Source: Lethocerus indicus
Taxonomy: Eukaryota > Arthropoda > Insecta > Hemiptera > Belostomatidae
Direction: 5' to 3'
NCBI GenBank assembly: GCA_019843655.1
Contig: JACDQD010000006.1
Location: forward strand, 19,548,246-19,612,245
DNA: 64,000 nt
The notes beneath the pieces were generated by a model. That model worked only from the letters and a program-made list of their open reading frames with translations. It did no database searches and was not told the DNA's origin. Made by a program: the position numbers and the translations under genes. Positions 48,024 to 60,877 of this stretch are shown one piece after another. The first letter of the stretch is position 1. Every line of letters begins with the position of its first letter.

Positions 48024-48368
48024 TCTAAACATACCTGTTTTCCATGAACATGAAAGTTTTCCGAGTTACCGTAGATTTCGCGTGTTTCTGTCTCCTCTCG
48101 CTCGGTTTGGTCTTTTGATAGACCGGTTTCGACTGCTCGCTATCTTCAGTACAAGTACAAGTAAAGGACAGTACAAGTGACAGTGACAGTGCAGTGAGGA
48201 TGCCCGAAAAACATCCAAAGTGCCAACAGTGACTAACAACGCTACTGAAGATGGCGAGCAGCCGAAACCGGTCTAGCAAAAGACCAAACCAGCGAGAGGA
48301 GACAGAAACACCACTAACCTACGGTATTCCAACCCCTCGCAGACCACAAAACAGGTATATTGAACTAG
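48024..48368. mobile_element. FB1 copy 7, both arms and both outer ends
   Basis: Begins with an ATACCTGTTTT-type end, then CCGTAGATTTCGCGTGTTTC, a left arm with TTGGTCTTTTGATAGACCGG, and CTATCTTCAGT. An AGTACAAG-rich joint (48149-48180) follows, then the complete right arm (GTGACAGTGACAGTGCAGTG, AGGATGCCCGAAAAACATCC, ATGGCGAGCAGCCGAAACC, GGTCTAGCAAAAGACCAAAC, GAGAGGAGACAGAAACACC, GGTATTCCAACCCCTCGCAG, ACCACAAAACAGGTATAT). The right arm is the best full-length version in the window. No core and no coding capacity. Confidence 0.8.
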
Positions 48369-50389
48369 ATTAACGAGCACTTCATTTTATTAGTATACAT
48401 GTCCAATGTCTTGGGCGACCTTCCTTTTCATGTATATCCCGCCGGAAGCTCTACCTGGTAACGTTTTTTCCTCCATTTATGTCTCCTCATCACAATCCAG
48501 TTCACCTTGCCTCTCTCATACTCTCGTTTCGTTTCTAACGATGAAACAAAGTGAGCATCATTTGTCAGAGATGAAAGCGAGTGTCATCAGAGAGACGGGC
48601 GCTCCTTATGAAGCCGGTGTAGAGTGGCGGTCACAAAACGCCGTAGAATACAACATTCTTTAAAATTTATTTACGACTTATTACGAGTCTTATGATGACT
48701 CGTTCTTTAACGTGGAATAATTTATTTTCCTTCATCGTGGGCTCATTTCTGTCGTTTGTTTCTCACCGCGAATACAATACCTTCCGATGTATTGACCGCG
48801 ATAGGGCGTCAGTTGTCATTTTTCCGCTTTCCGCTTCCTTCCTTCCTTCCCGTTCCATTTTCTCCGTCCGCCATCATCGGCGGGATAACTGGGTCACCCG
48901 CGTTTCTCAAGTGGACTTACAAGTGACAGGGGGCCGCGAAGTGGGCGGGAGAACGGTCCCGGCCGTTAAAACTTTACGACCCGAATCCTCGCAACAGAAT
49001 AATAGTCCACAAGACGAAAAATATTGACCGTCGACGACCCACATCATTTCCACATTGCCTTTATATTGGAATTTAGCTTGACATATTATATTACAGCAGT
49101 GTCCATATAACGAGACTGCAGAACGACATTTAGAATCGGACCGAATCTGTGAAACTTGTCTTCCAAGGGTAGAAAGGATACATTTATTCCTTCCCGAATC
49201 ATCGCTTTTATACGATACCACGAGAACTTAAGAAATTGTCTTCTGTGCGCAATAAATAATGCAGGAATTAATGTTGTTTTTGAGTGTGCTTGAAAATCAT
49301 TAGGTCCTTATGTCAATAAACGTTTATGTATTTGCACTGATGATGTGCAATTTGATGATACAATGAAACGCTATGTTTTAGAATATGTTTTAGAATGTTT
49401 GTTAATCAAATATTTAGATAAGATAAATGAAGTCCGAATACTGAACACATATCAATAAATAAATCGTTATATGTTGTTTTATTATTAACTGGGATCTCTC
49501 CGCGGCCACCTGTTGTAGCGGATGTACGGGTATGTTATTTTTATCTATTATTTGTACAAATCGAATTCGCAACTAAACTAAATTTTCAACTGCTTTTCCA
49601 ATATCCCGTCGCTCAAATGAAATACTTACTGAGCAATGAATATGACAGCAGTGTAATGAGTTATTTACCCTACGATGCCTCCCTCGATTACCTTTGCCAT
49701 TCTCGAAAGGTCTTTACTTTTTGAAAAATCATAAATAACATTTCTTCTATTAATTTCAAATTTTCCGGTTTTCGATGAGGTAAATATATATCTAAGAGAG
49801 TCGTTATAAATTTGCATAATTAATCCAGAAGGATAAATATCGTCTTTTCAAGCAGCATTCATAATTTGTAATTAAAGAGTAAGTGAGCGCACTGAGGGCA
49901 TTAACATTATCTTGACATTTGCCATACCTAAAATTTGGCATTCTGTAATAATTTTATACCGACAAGAACGACTACTAAAATTGAGAAAGTCAGAAATAAA
50001 GCTGTTGAATTTGAAGTTTCTTTACATTGTGAAAGGACAACTGGGCTATACAGTTTAATTAAATTTCCCAATAGAATATTCAATGAACGAAATTTAGCAT
50101 ACTTGAAAAATTGGAGATGTAGTCGAAATGAACCCTATATACTTCGGGGCTGTACTGTTTCGTAAGTCTTTTCGAACGCCTAAAATGTACCCCAAGCAAC
50201 TTATGAATCACAGCTTTGTGTAGGGTATATTTAAGATGGCAAAAAAGCAATTACTTGAAATGAAGATTATACATATAACCGTTTTTTTATTCGAGGTGGA
50301 CACGAAACTGGTTAATTTATTGCTTCCTTTCCTCATGTTGTTTTCTCATTGGTAACTAAGCAGTAAAACGAAGTACTGTGTCGGCGGGA
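48369..50389. other. Non-coding stretch
   Basis: Mixed composition to about 49030, then AT-rich. Frames at 48406-48663, 48692-49027 and 49935-50165 have no recognisable domain. No gene, RNA or repeat identified. Confidence 0.45.
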
Positions 50390-50575
50390 GGGGGGTGAGG
50401 GAGAGAGAGAGAAAGAGAGAGAGCTGGACCCTATATCCAAGTAATGGATTTAGTTGTGGACTCCCTTGTTTTCTTCATTCTATTTTATACGTCCGGTTTC
50501 TCTTGGATGATGCCCCAGACCCGCCCATTTCCGCTTTTATAACTCTCCCCTTCCTCCCACCCCGTCTCTCACGCC

Positions 50576-50628
<53 letters not shown>
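50390..50628. repeat. Inverted pair of GA and CT tracts
   Basis: A GAGAGAGAGAGAAAGAGAGA tract (about 50398-50424) is followed about 150 bp later by a CT tract of about 54 bp (50575-50628). Being complementary, they could form a long hairpin in single-stranded DNA or RNA. Both are GAGA-type motifs. The frame across them is low-complexity Ser/Leu and not a gene. Confidence 0.85.
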
Positions 50629-50900
50629 GCTCTCGTTCTCAATTCATTGTCTCCTTCTTTTCCCTACATTTTCCCCTTTTCCAGTAAACGAATCCTGTCT
50701 CCAGTGGGGGACGTGGGACCCAATCATTCCTCACCTGATATGTATTTTTAAACACTTTCAGAATCTATAAATTGACTATCTTTCAGTACATAGTGGTTGC
50801 ATTGAACAGTTTGAAAAATATTTAAAATCTGTAGTAACCCAAAGTATTTACATGAGAAAGAATTTTAATTTGGAATCCATGTTCCGGTGGGCTACAAGGA

Positions 50901-50933
50901 TTTGTAATAATTGTAATAATCTTTGTAATAATT
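50901..50933. repeat. Tandem TTGTAATAA units
   Basis: TTTGTAATAA, TTGTAATAAT and CTTTGTAATAAT in a row, three imperfect copies of about 10-12 bp in AT-rich DNA. Confidence 0.7.
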
Positions 50934-50979
50934 TACTAGTATTATTTAAATTTGTTTAAATTTTTAATTACATTTTGTA

Positions 50980-51225
50980 TACCGTAGATTTCGTGTATTT
51001 CTGTCTCCTCACGCTAGTTTGGTCTTTTGAAAGACCGGTTTCTGCTGCTCGCCATCTCCAATAGTGGTGTTCGTCACTTTGGATGTTTTATGGGCATCCT
51101 CACTGCACTGTTACTGTCACTTGTACTGTAAGGCGCTAATACTAAAATATAAGACAGACCTTTGTTGCGGGGTAGTATTGGGTGCACCGTAACTTTGAAA
51201 CTTGTAACGCATTAAACTGAATTAA
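50980..51225. mobile_element. FB1 copy 8, one arm plus core
   Basis: An arm (ACCGTAGATTTCGTGTATTT, GGTCTTTTGAAAGACCGGTT, TGCTCGCCATCTCCAATAGT, GGGCATCCTCACTGCACTGT, TACTGTCACTTGTACTGT) runs directly into the internal core in reverse orientation (AGGCGCTAATACTAAAATAT, AAGACAGACCTTTGTTGCGG, GGTAGTATTGGGTGCACCGT, GCATTAAACTGAATTAAG). The second arm is missing, so this copy is broken at the far end of the core. Confidence 0.75.
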
Positions 51226-53250
51226 GTGAAGCGTCTGAATTAGTTATTAGTGAAATGAGTGTTTCGGATTTAATGCGTCCTGTTTCAGTATGGTATTTTC
51301 TATCCGGATCTTATACGTTCGGATTATATGTCAATTATATCAAATCCCATTTATCGAGTCGCAAATTTTAATAGAATATAACAGTTTCTGCTCTGTAGCC
51401 GGTATCAGATTTTGTCCATAGGTTTTGTTCCCGATATAGTCTCATATCTATTTCTACTTTATCTCTAAGCAGCGAACCACCATGACTGTTTAGAACTCGA
51501 ATTGAGATAGACAACCAACTGCTTCTCCGGTCAAATGTCTCATCATTACAAGATATAAAATTCCCAAAAATGTCATAACATCTAAAAACAGGGCACGAAA
51601 GCCGACATTTACTCTCCGAAGTTTACGAGACTTTTATCGCAGAAATTCTACCTCGTTTCTGGGGCAGAATGTCCATGGTAAAATGTTGGAGTTGGCGGGT
51701 CAGACTCAGTGATGCCCCTCTAATGAAGTGGAGCCCCATTGAGTTATGACTGACTGGGGAGCACTTCCGGCAATCCACCACCACCGCCTTTGACAAATTA
51801 CTCTTCTCCCATCCCCCGTTACCCCCTGCCGGATTAATTAAATAAAATGGTTCCGCCGGTGTGAAGCGATACCGACTAAAATTAATAACCACGGCCGGCG
51901 GTTTTATCGCGATTAGGCCCACAAGCGCGTACCACTCTTTGAGCCCAGTAACGATCCTCTAACTAAGGTCGAAAATCAATTTTGTCCTCCAGGTGTTTGG
52001 GTCTTGTGTAGAATAAACTGAGAGGTAGACGCCCCCGGATAATTTATGCCTAAACCCCTGTGTTATGCGGAAAACTAGTCTGGACATAGTTTGATAACTC
52101 CGGTGCCACATTAATGGACAACAGCCGTAATAAACTTAAAACACGGTGCTCGTAAACAAGCTCCAACTGTAAACTGGGTCAAGAGCATTCACACAACACT
52201 TAGGAGGGCCCAAAAACGCCACGTCTGGATCCGATCGTAATTAGCGCGTTATTCTTCATCCTAGATTAGGATAGTATTGAAAAGAATGAAAAATTGAGAT
52301 TTTATGTTCATGGGGAAGGAGGGATAAGTGTTTTTCAGAAGAAAAGAAAAAATATTCAAAGTATCAAAGTTTCAGTCCCATAATTTTATTGTCACACTAA
52401 ATGATAGGGTGGAATTTGATCATGCAAAAAATTTGATCAGTTAATTCAGACTATGTTACCACGATTTTACGCACTTATAAACATTCGGGCGTAACATAAA
52501 TCGCACATAGAACTCTACTTTTACTTGAACGGACGCCCATTCAGTATCCCATATTTGTCCGGGGACCCATTTTGATGCCGGGGCGTCGGTCCTGTACGAC
52601 GTATACTAACAACCTATGGAGCCATACACATATGCCTTCTCCAACCCCCTCTGTTGATAAATAGGTTCCTCCTAGGGGTGATTAATTTAATAAAACTGAT
52701 GAGGACTAATGGCCGGCAGTTGGGGAGGACTGGCCTGCCGTGGCCAGGTCGATATGTGCCGCACCTCCACCTTCCCGCCACTACCCGCCTCTTCGGCTAA
52801 ATCTCCCCCCACATCAATAATAATCCGAGCATTAATAAAACTAATGAACTCATTCGTCCAAAGTTTCACGGTCTGTTTCAAAATTATGTGGTTACATCGC
52901 TCTCAGTTTGATTGAATCTCATTTGCCCAGCGATTGTCTCTCTGACACCACTGGAACTGTGAATTATAATCCACAGCAATGATAGTATACTATCATAGCA
53001 GTAAAATTTCAAACCTTTTACAGACTTCTAACGCGTGAATTCGAGACTGCTTTGGCCAGATTGTACTGATTTAAACTCTCAGTTACACTTTTTCTATAAT
53101 TAAAGGATATCTCGGTTATTGTATACAATTATTTACTACGCTGCACTGCATTATACCACGACTGGTAATTTTATAAAATATGTATAAAATGTAATAAATT
53201 AAAATTTGGTGTTATTTAACTCACGATGTGTTATAAATTAATTACCAAAA
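51226..53250. other. Non-coding stretch with GC-rich islands
   Basis: Islands at about 51700-51930 and 52560-52820. An 18-bp perfect palindrome, ATGATAGTATACTATCAT, lies at 52979-52996. No gene recognised. Confidence 0.5.
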
Positions 53251-53643
53251 GTTTGGTCTTTTAAAATTTTGGCAATTTGGATGTTTTGGGCATCCTCACT
53301 GCACTATCACTGTCACTTGTACTGTGGTGGTTGTAGTATATTCAGTTTAATGCGCTACTAGTTTCAAAGGTACGGCGTACCTAATACTAGCCCGCAACAA
53401 AGGTCTGTCTTACATTTTAGTATTAGCGCCTTTCATAAGGCGCCAGTACAAGTGACAGTGACAGTACAGTGAGGATGGCCAAAAAAAACATCCAAAGTAC
53501 CAAAAGTGAATAACACCGCTACTGAAGATGGCGAACAACCGAAACCGGTCCAGTAAAAGACCAAACCAGCGAGAGGAGACAGAAACACAACAAATCTACG
53601 GTATTCCAACTCCTCGCAGACCACAAAACAATTATATTAAACT
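53251..53643. mobile_element. FB1 copy 9, most complete core plus right arm
   Basis: A shortened left arm (GTTTGGTCTTTT, then TTGGATGTTTTGGGCATCC, TCACTGCACTATCACTGTC, ACTTGTACTGT), the core (53339-53444: ATTCAGTTTAATGCGCTACT, CTAATACTAGCCCGCAACAA, GGTCTGTCTTACATTTTAGT, ATTAGCGCC), then a full right arm (AGTACAAGTGACAGTGACAG, GAAGATGGCGAACAACCGAA, CCGGTCCAGTAAAAGACC, GGTATTCCAACTCCTCGCAG, ACCACAAAACAATTATATTA). This copy shows that the core belongs between the arms. No open frame of its own; a minus-strand frame at 53433-53624 is arm translation. Confidence 0.8.
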
Positions 53644-56314
53644 ATTCATTTTTATTGTTCAATCAAACAGAATACTGAGCAATATATAAGATTTTTAATC
53701 AATTTAACTTTCGGTTTTACATTGACCGGTCAGGTAGAATAACACATTTCACTGCATATTGTACGTGGATAAAACCTGACCAATAGCCCAATGGCTCCTG
53801 CTTGAAGTGCCACTTTAGTACTTAGCATGCCGATCTTGCTAAACCCTAAGGATTATTGAAACTTGCAAGATTAGCGAGTAAAATATATTAAAGAAATTTG
53901 TTAAGATACACGGCTGCCGTTATTTAAGGTAGCTGAATTCACATCTCTATTGATAAAGCACATTTTTTACGACCTTTGGTTAGTTTTTAACGCCGGCTGT
54001 TTTAAACCCGATGTCCGACCGAATTTTCATTCAATTATTCCTTTCGAATAGAATTTACGGTGTTGTCGATCCCAACTGATGAGGTAAAGCCAAATCGAGG
54101 CCTGTTCGTCGTGCTCCAGTTTTGTCTTACAGAAAATTCGACAGGGCTGATTATGGAGGTCCGGGACGGGGTCGGTGGCTGATCTATGGGGTCGAACTAT
54201 CGCCCGGCTGACAACAGCCCTTCTGCCGTATCCCGAGGGACACATTATCCCGGCCGAAGATTCATTGTCACCGGATGCCGGGACAGGACATCCCCACTAC
54301 AGTTAATCAGTCCCCCCACCAACCCCAATCGACCCTTCCTACAACGTCCAACGACCCGCGTCAACATCCGCCGCGATTTAAAAATACATAACATCATTCA
54401 CTAATTGGAGCGTGTCCCAACAGAGGGTAAACGATCCGGATATGTGGCACATCTAAGCTCTTGTTTACATGCGTTTAATTAATTTTTTATAATGCGACGA
54501 TTTTGTTTGCGGTTGAGGGAACATATTTTTAGTCTCCCATAATCTTTATCCTACATTTACTAATTTATTACTCAATATGATTTATTAATCAGTTAATTTA
54601 TTAAAACTAGTGTTATAGTTGACATTTTAGAAATAGCATCGGCATATACCGATATGGTTCCGGATTGCATTTAATAATCGTTCGACCTGCATACAACGGG
54701 TCACGTCTACCACATCTGTCGCCCACGGCTGTCTGGACCAACAATGGATACAAAGCAATGTGTGCTGCTCTGTGCATTTAATGCGTAGCGACAAACTAAC
54801 TGATTCAAGGCAACGTTTATTATACAAAGAAGTCATTCGAATACCTCTCATATCGCTAAAAGAGGGAAATTGGAATAAAATTGGTTCCTTATGGCCCATT
54901 CTTAATAATTACCTCGTACTTATGAATCAAATATTCGTATTCTTATTTTATATCGTGCACAATGTACCCATAGTCATTTAAATATTTTACATACATTTTA
55001 CATACAATATCCAGATTTAACAATTTTTTTAATTTGTTCTTATCTGTCCTCAGTCTCATTTTCTTTTAGTAGTGCCGTGGTGTCCACGGTTAACTAATAG
55101 TAAATTCCCACATTGAGTCAACATAGATTAGGTGAATCGGCAGCTCATATTTTTTTTATTTCCAAGCTTTGAATTTTCCGAGCTAAATGGAGGGCAAATT
55201 TCTGGGGGCAAATAAAGCGTGGGACTTGGGCTTGGCGGGATTAGCTCTAATGCGGGCCGCCGTTTAAACACGAGGGCCCGTTCCTCCCCCCATCACCGCC
55301 AACCTCGGCTCCCTTCACTCGATCATCTCCAAGCCAAACACTGATAATCCTCCGACAGAAGAGACCGCTTTAATTTCGGACCGACTGGAAAAAAAGGGAA
55401 AAGGGGTTTCCCACTGTCTGTCCATTCCTAAGCCAGTTTTTTTTTTCAAATACCCTGAATTTCCCCTCGGACCGTAGGATTTTCCGGATATCCGGCCGGG
55501 ATCAATTAAGTCAACTCTATACACTGAACTTTCAGTGGTCATCTCGACGGGCTGTGGATTTATACCTTCATATAAGCAAAGTTCCAATTACAAAATGACA
55601 TAGTTGAACACACAGTATTGACTGTATGTCCAATTTGAGTAATAATTCTTTCGATGTTCATAAAAGTTCTGTTGCGAGCAGCACTCTTCTACCCCTATTG
55701 GATCACTATTCTACCCCTATAACCAGATTTTATATAACAGAGTTTCGAAACAATTTTTCTTGCTAGTATCGTAATTGTTCTCCTCCGGGGGATAACGTCC
55801 GAACGATCGGAAAAAATATGTCCGCTATGTTTTAACGCGTTCTTCCTAGTACGGGAATTCTATGTCTCAAAGTGGAAGGAGGGCAATGTTCTCGGTCAAA
55901 GAATGCCGACAATGTGAGTGGGCCAATCTTCTTTGGTTGGGCGAGAGTGGGGGTGCCTTCCCCTTACAATCGATGGCCCCTACTTTAATATCGGAGCCGG
56001 GTCCTCTTCAAACTTGCATCACTACCTGAAATCTTCAGCCAGACTGTCAACACCAAATATTATTTCAAAGTCCCCCCCCCTCGGATAAAAGCTTTTCGGG
56101 GCAAGTTATAATATTTCGCGGGTCAATATTTATACAGCGTTTAATGCCGCATTAAATTTCGTACATCATCGATCATAAATATAAATAAAGGTGACAAGAA
56201 TAACGTTTTCAAAGTAAAGAGCTTTTTTTTAAATGTCCTGTACCTTTCATTATACTCATTGTTTATAAGAAAGCACAGGTATAAAATCGCATTATTATAT
56301 AATATACATGAAAA
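53644..56314. other. Non-coding stretch with GC-rich islands
   Basis: Islands at about 54150-54370, 55200-55520 and 55880-56100. An 11-bp tandem pair (ATTTTACATAC twice) lies at 54983-55004. Frames show no domain. No gene recognised. Confidence 0.5.
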
Positions 56315-56352
56315 TGCTCGACTGGTTTCGGCTTCTCCCCATCTTCACTAGC
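56315..56352. mobile_element. FB1 copy 10, short arm remnant
   Basis: ATGCTCGACTGGTTTCGGCT then TCTCCCCATCTTCACTAGC matches the GCTAGACCGGTTTCGG...CATCTTCAGTAGC part of the arm with several changes. Nothing else of the element remains. Confidence 0.5.
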
Positions 56353-59300
56353 TTAATGGAAATAAAATAACTTCGCTGGGAAATCTTGTTTAAACTCTTT
56401 TACGTTTACAGGCGCTATTCAAGACATAGATCTTTGGTCCTCAGTATAAGACCCGATCAGCGAATGGAGAAGGACGATCCCTAGAACAATATCATTATTA
56501 ATAGTACCGTTCGGATATCATAAACAAAGATCGTAAGCATTTTGTATTTGTAAGTTAACAATTTCATAATATTATTTGGACATTATGATTTCTTTAATTG
56601 GTATTCAAGAAAATGGGAGAAACAGTAAGGTAAGCGATGAGCCGTGACTCTCGACTAGTTTCGAACATTGGAAACTTCGAATTCTGCCCGACCGAATTGA
56701 GCTCCTCCTCGCTTAATCACAACATCATCTATCCTCCATCATAGGATCATCATCGCCGGATGTTGTGCTCTCAACCGACTTAGGCATTAATCTCACCGAT
56801 TTTTGAGATAGTGTTCGGGTTCGGTCAGAAAAAACAAAAATCGGTGCTCGAACTATTGTATCATCACTCCCCAACCCCTCTCTCTAAATATCATCTCGTA
56901 AAAGTTACCGATACGCGTTTACCTTTTTCATTTTATGCTCATCATTTGATTAAAATAATTGCAGTCGTGAGATAAAAGAAAAAAATATTTCTCACAATCC
57001 AAATTTAAAAAGCGTATTACTTCTTTGCGAATTCTCTGTCGATACTTCGATGATGTACAATCCAGACGTGGTACATGCAGCACAAATAATTTCAAATTCA
57101 GCGAACGAACTCAACTGAACAGAATATCTGCATTAATAACTGTGCGCTGGGCGTGTTATTTTTCGGTCCATATTCGGCCGATGTTTTAAAAACACCTGCG
57201 CGATACTGGGAGGGAGGAGGAGTTCAATATTGAACATCGGGTGAAAACATTAATTACAATGGTGATAAATTCGGCGGGCGGAAAAGCATCGAACCGATAG
57301 ATACCTCCGTTTCTTACTCCCAACTCCGACCCGAAGGCCAACTCGGCCGGGAGTTCGAAAACCGCTTCGAGGGCAGAACTAATTTCAGGAGTTCACGCTC
57401 GGCGCCTACTTGGGAGTAGATCCTTATAATTTATAACGTCTTACAACGTATACCACGAAATTATCCCCGCTCAAATATTTCCAGGCAATGTTATTTCCTA
57501 CGTACAGAAATAGTACAAATACATAACGCAGTACTTTCGATTTGCTATTGGTCGATCAAGGGACTAAATTAGCCAGTATATTATCCTTTAATGTTAATTC
57601 GAATTAACGGTGCGATATGAACGGTTTCGGCAAGGTTTGGACACAAGAAAGGAGATATAAACATTTAGATTTATTTTTCCGAGCTAGTACTACGTTATCG
57701 GTATACAGCTCTGTTTTAATATTTCTTTCCATCATTCCAGCTCTCTGAGTGGGGCTGGAAACCTGTTAAATGGATTCTCTATAAATTATGGGAAACTGAG
57801 CTATATTAAAGTCGAAGGAAGTATTGCGTTCGGATAAGTGGGGCTTTTGAAAGGGCACGGGCGGACCATAGGACTCATTGCTGTATATAGGGGCATGCAG
57901 CGGGATACACAAAGGCCGCTAGCGGAGGATTAGAGCCGCCCTCCCAGTCGGGTTCCTCTGTATTGATCACCTTCGGAAATCGACTATTGAATATAACTGC
58001 AGGCAGGTCTCTTCTATGCATTGGGCCTGTGGCTGGCACCTCAGTTAAGCCCAGTTATTGGGGTCAACTTACCCTATTTCCCTTTTACAAACTTTGCCCT
58101 CCATCCTGCTCAAAGACTCGACTCTGCTTCTTAACTCCAGTAGACAGTTATTCATGCTCGATCCCGGTCCAGTTCATAAAAAATGGGTTTTATCGAGCAC
58201 ATTTATCAGCAATCAGAATGAGAATTGTTTCTTATTTTCGGTGACAGCATGGATGGATTTATACTGTTATCAATAAGTACAAACATAAAAGAATATTTTA
58301 GGCGAAAATAGTCCCTGAAGATTTTTGAAACAGTTTGTTTCCTTAATTTTCTCCAAGGCTTCAATGTAAACAAGTGTCCCAACGATAACTAATGTAATGA
58401 CCGGATTGCGGTCTAAATATTTAACCCGCTCCCAGAGAAGGTAACGCCTGTTTGTAAGAGCCGTAGATGAAGTCGTATATAAAACGGACTGTTTTGTTTA
58501 AGCGGGTGTTAAATGGGGGTCCATGATACGTTGAACCCGGTTGGGTAGGGCGGCTCGTTGTTATGGCCGGTGGGGGGAGGGTGTGGGTGTGGAAACTGTT
58601 TGCTGAGGGCCGGGCTGTGTGCTCAGGGGATGGTGTCTCCACCTGAGAACCTGACAACATAATCCTGTTGTCACAGCAATGGGACTCCCTCCCCGGGCCT
58701 TCATATCCGATAGCGGTCACACCGCCTATATAATGTTAGCTCAGCTAAACTGACTCTTCACACGAACCGGAGGACCAATTATTTGCCCTACAGTTTCTAA
58801 TTCGTCAAGTCAGTATACAGAAGTATGAAACCGTAATTTTTATACAATATTCGTGAAAAAGTCATCGAGAATACGAGTAAAATTAATTTTAAATACCTGT
58901 TTGTGGGCCCATAACAGTCTACTGCAAACAGGACGAAACAGTGACTAATTTACCGGGGAAATGGGTAAGAATGAAGCATTTATTCAACAATTTCGTAGTA
59001 TGGACAGTCTAAGTTATTAATGGGTGAAAACATTCGAAAATATTATACAATAGAGGTCAGTATGACACCTTCTAATGCGCCCACTGGTGAGGTGCAACTT
59101 CCCATTCGATCTATTTTTACCAAACTTACTTAGTCTCTTTATTTATACAGACACGCTAACTTTTTTATTTTACTCAGATATAATTGATGAATAAAAGGTA
59201 CTAATAATCATAAGTAGACCGAATTTGTGTCAGTGATATACGAATAAGTTAACCGAATGTATTAATCCCCTGTCGCTTTCTATAACCTATAGATCGATAA

Positions 59301-59555
59301 AAGCACTTTCTTTTCATTTTCAACCTCAAATACTTTATTATCCCGAAACAATCGGACGGTGAATAACGACTGTGGAGTAGGCCTATGTTGAATGGAAGAC
59401 GGCCGGGCCATGTTCGCGTTGTTGGGCTTCCCGGCACGCAGCGGCAGTTTGGGGCCGCGCAGGGCGAGGGCCAATTTATACGGGCGATAATTTTCAAAAG
59501 GCCTCCCAAATATTTCCAGTAGCCACCCTAACAATCCGCAACCCCTACAACACAA
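56353..59555. other. Non-coding stretch with GC-rich islands
   Basis: Islands at about 57170-57420, 57840-58140, 58420-58740 and from 59380. Perfect palindromes lie at 57222-57235 (GTTCAATATTGAAC) and 57593-57608 (GTTAATTCGAATTAAC). No gene recognised. Confidence 0.5.
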
Positions 59556-59578
59556 TCACACACTCACACACACACACA
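59556..59578. repeat. (CA)n microsatellite, imperfect
   Basis: TCACACACTCACACACACACACA-type run at the end of a GC-rich island. Confidence 0.85.
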
Positions 59579-59687
59579 TTTCGGACACGCACGTTTTGTG
59601 CTTCGATAGGGCGAGGTGTCCCACGCCTCCGACAGAATATCAATAATCCTCATGACTGACGTTTCATAAACGTTGCCATTCTTTCGG

Positions 59688-59690
<3 letters not shown>

Positions 59691-59737
<47 letters not shown>
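59691..59737. repeat. (TA)n microsatellite, about 23 units
   Basis: Uninterrupted TA dinucleotides between TTCGGCAA and GCTAAAG. Confidence 0.97.
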
Positions 59738-59739
<2 letters not shown>

Positions 59740-60877
59740 TAAAGTGTATGCAGATAGCGGTTTTAGAGAGGCCTAGAGATACCGTTCAAAACTTCGAAAA
59801 TCTTAAATGATAAACGAATTATAGTCATCCGATCTTAGACAGTAAAATAAATATATATAATATTACATAATTATATACACGATTATACATGGAGCTATGT
59901 ATTATCGTATCCGCTAGGTAATCGGGGTGAAATAGAAAGAGGGGGGTGGGTGGGCGGATTACGCCTGGAACAAACCCGGTCCCGGGTTCGGCCAGTGTTA
60001 TGGCCGAGAAAGGGGGCTGGGGCAGCCATTGTGGCCCCGAATTGTCGACCAATCAATTAACACAAACAAGGGAGTGTACCTTGCGCTTATCGTCCGCCGG
60101 AAATTCCTATCAATAAATAATTGGGATCAGAGTTCAGCGGAGTCAAGCAAGACTCAAAGGGACCGCCATAACACCTACCGCTTATGTATAAACGACGTTC
60201 ACTCCTTGTGTCCACTATCGAGCTGTAGCCTCGCTTCCCGTTTGTAAATCACCCATATTGTCTGCGTGTCGACCCAGATGTGTATAGATATGATTCAGTG
60301 CGATCGAAAACTATTCGCCCTGTTAAGAACCTCCTGCAAAAACCTACTCCTACAAAAAGTACTTCCAATAATATATTTTCTAATTGAATTCCGTATCTTA
60401 TCCGCGCACTTAAAATTGAACACGCTGAATATGGTTATAAAATGACATTATTCAGACAGAATAATGTCTTGCGCGCTCTTGTCTAAGTCCTGGAAAGGAA
60501 CAATCCAGTTTCAAATCTCTGACGGATTCCTTTGAGAAAATCCTACCGGATCTACTTCCCTCCAGTGTGGCACCTTAATCCCGGACACTATGCACCCTAT
60601 TACTGCTTCCCTTTGTCCCCACATAAAGAAATAATGCTTGTGGTATATAAGGACGAGTTAAAAATTATTTGAATTCAGACCGATATTTCAATAAAAGTGA
60701 AATTCCATGACACTAACTCCAGTATATAATAATTTAATGTTATAAAAATTAATTAATCGATTGGAGAATTCGTATTTTTTTAAGACTCAACTATTCAAAT
60801 GCCCTGTATTCATTACAAATAATGGAAAAAGTAGTCTTTGGGGGCCTCCACTGGGTCACTTACTTTTAAAATTAAAC
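59738..60877. other. Non-coding stretch with GC-rich island at 59930-60250
   Basis: AT-rich except for the island, which contains a GGGGGGTGGGTGGGCGG run near 59941. No gene recognised. Confidence 0.5.
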
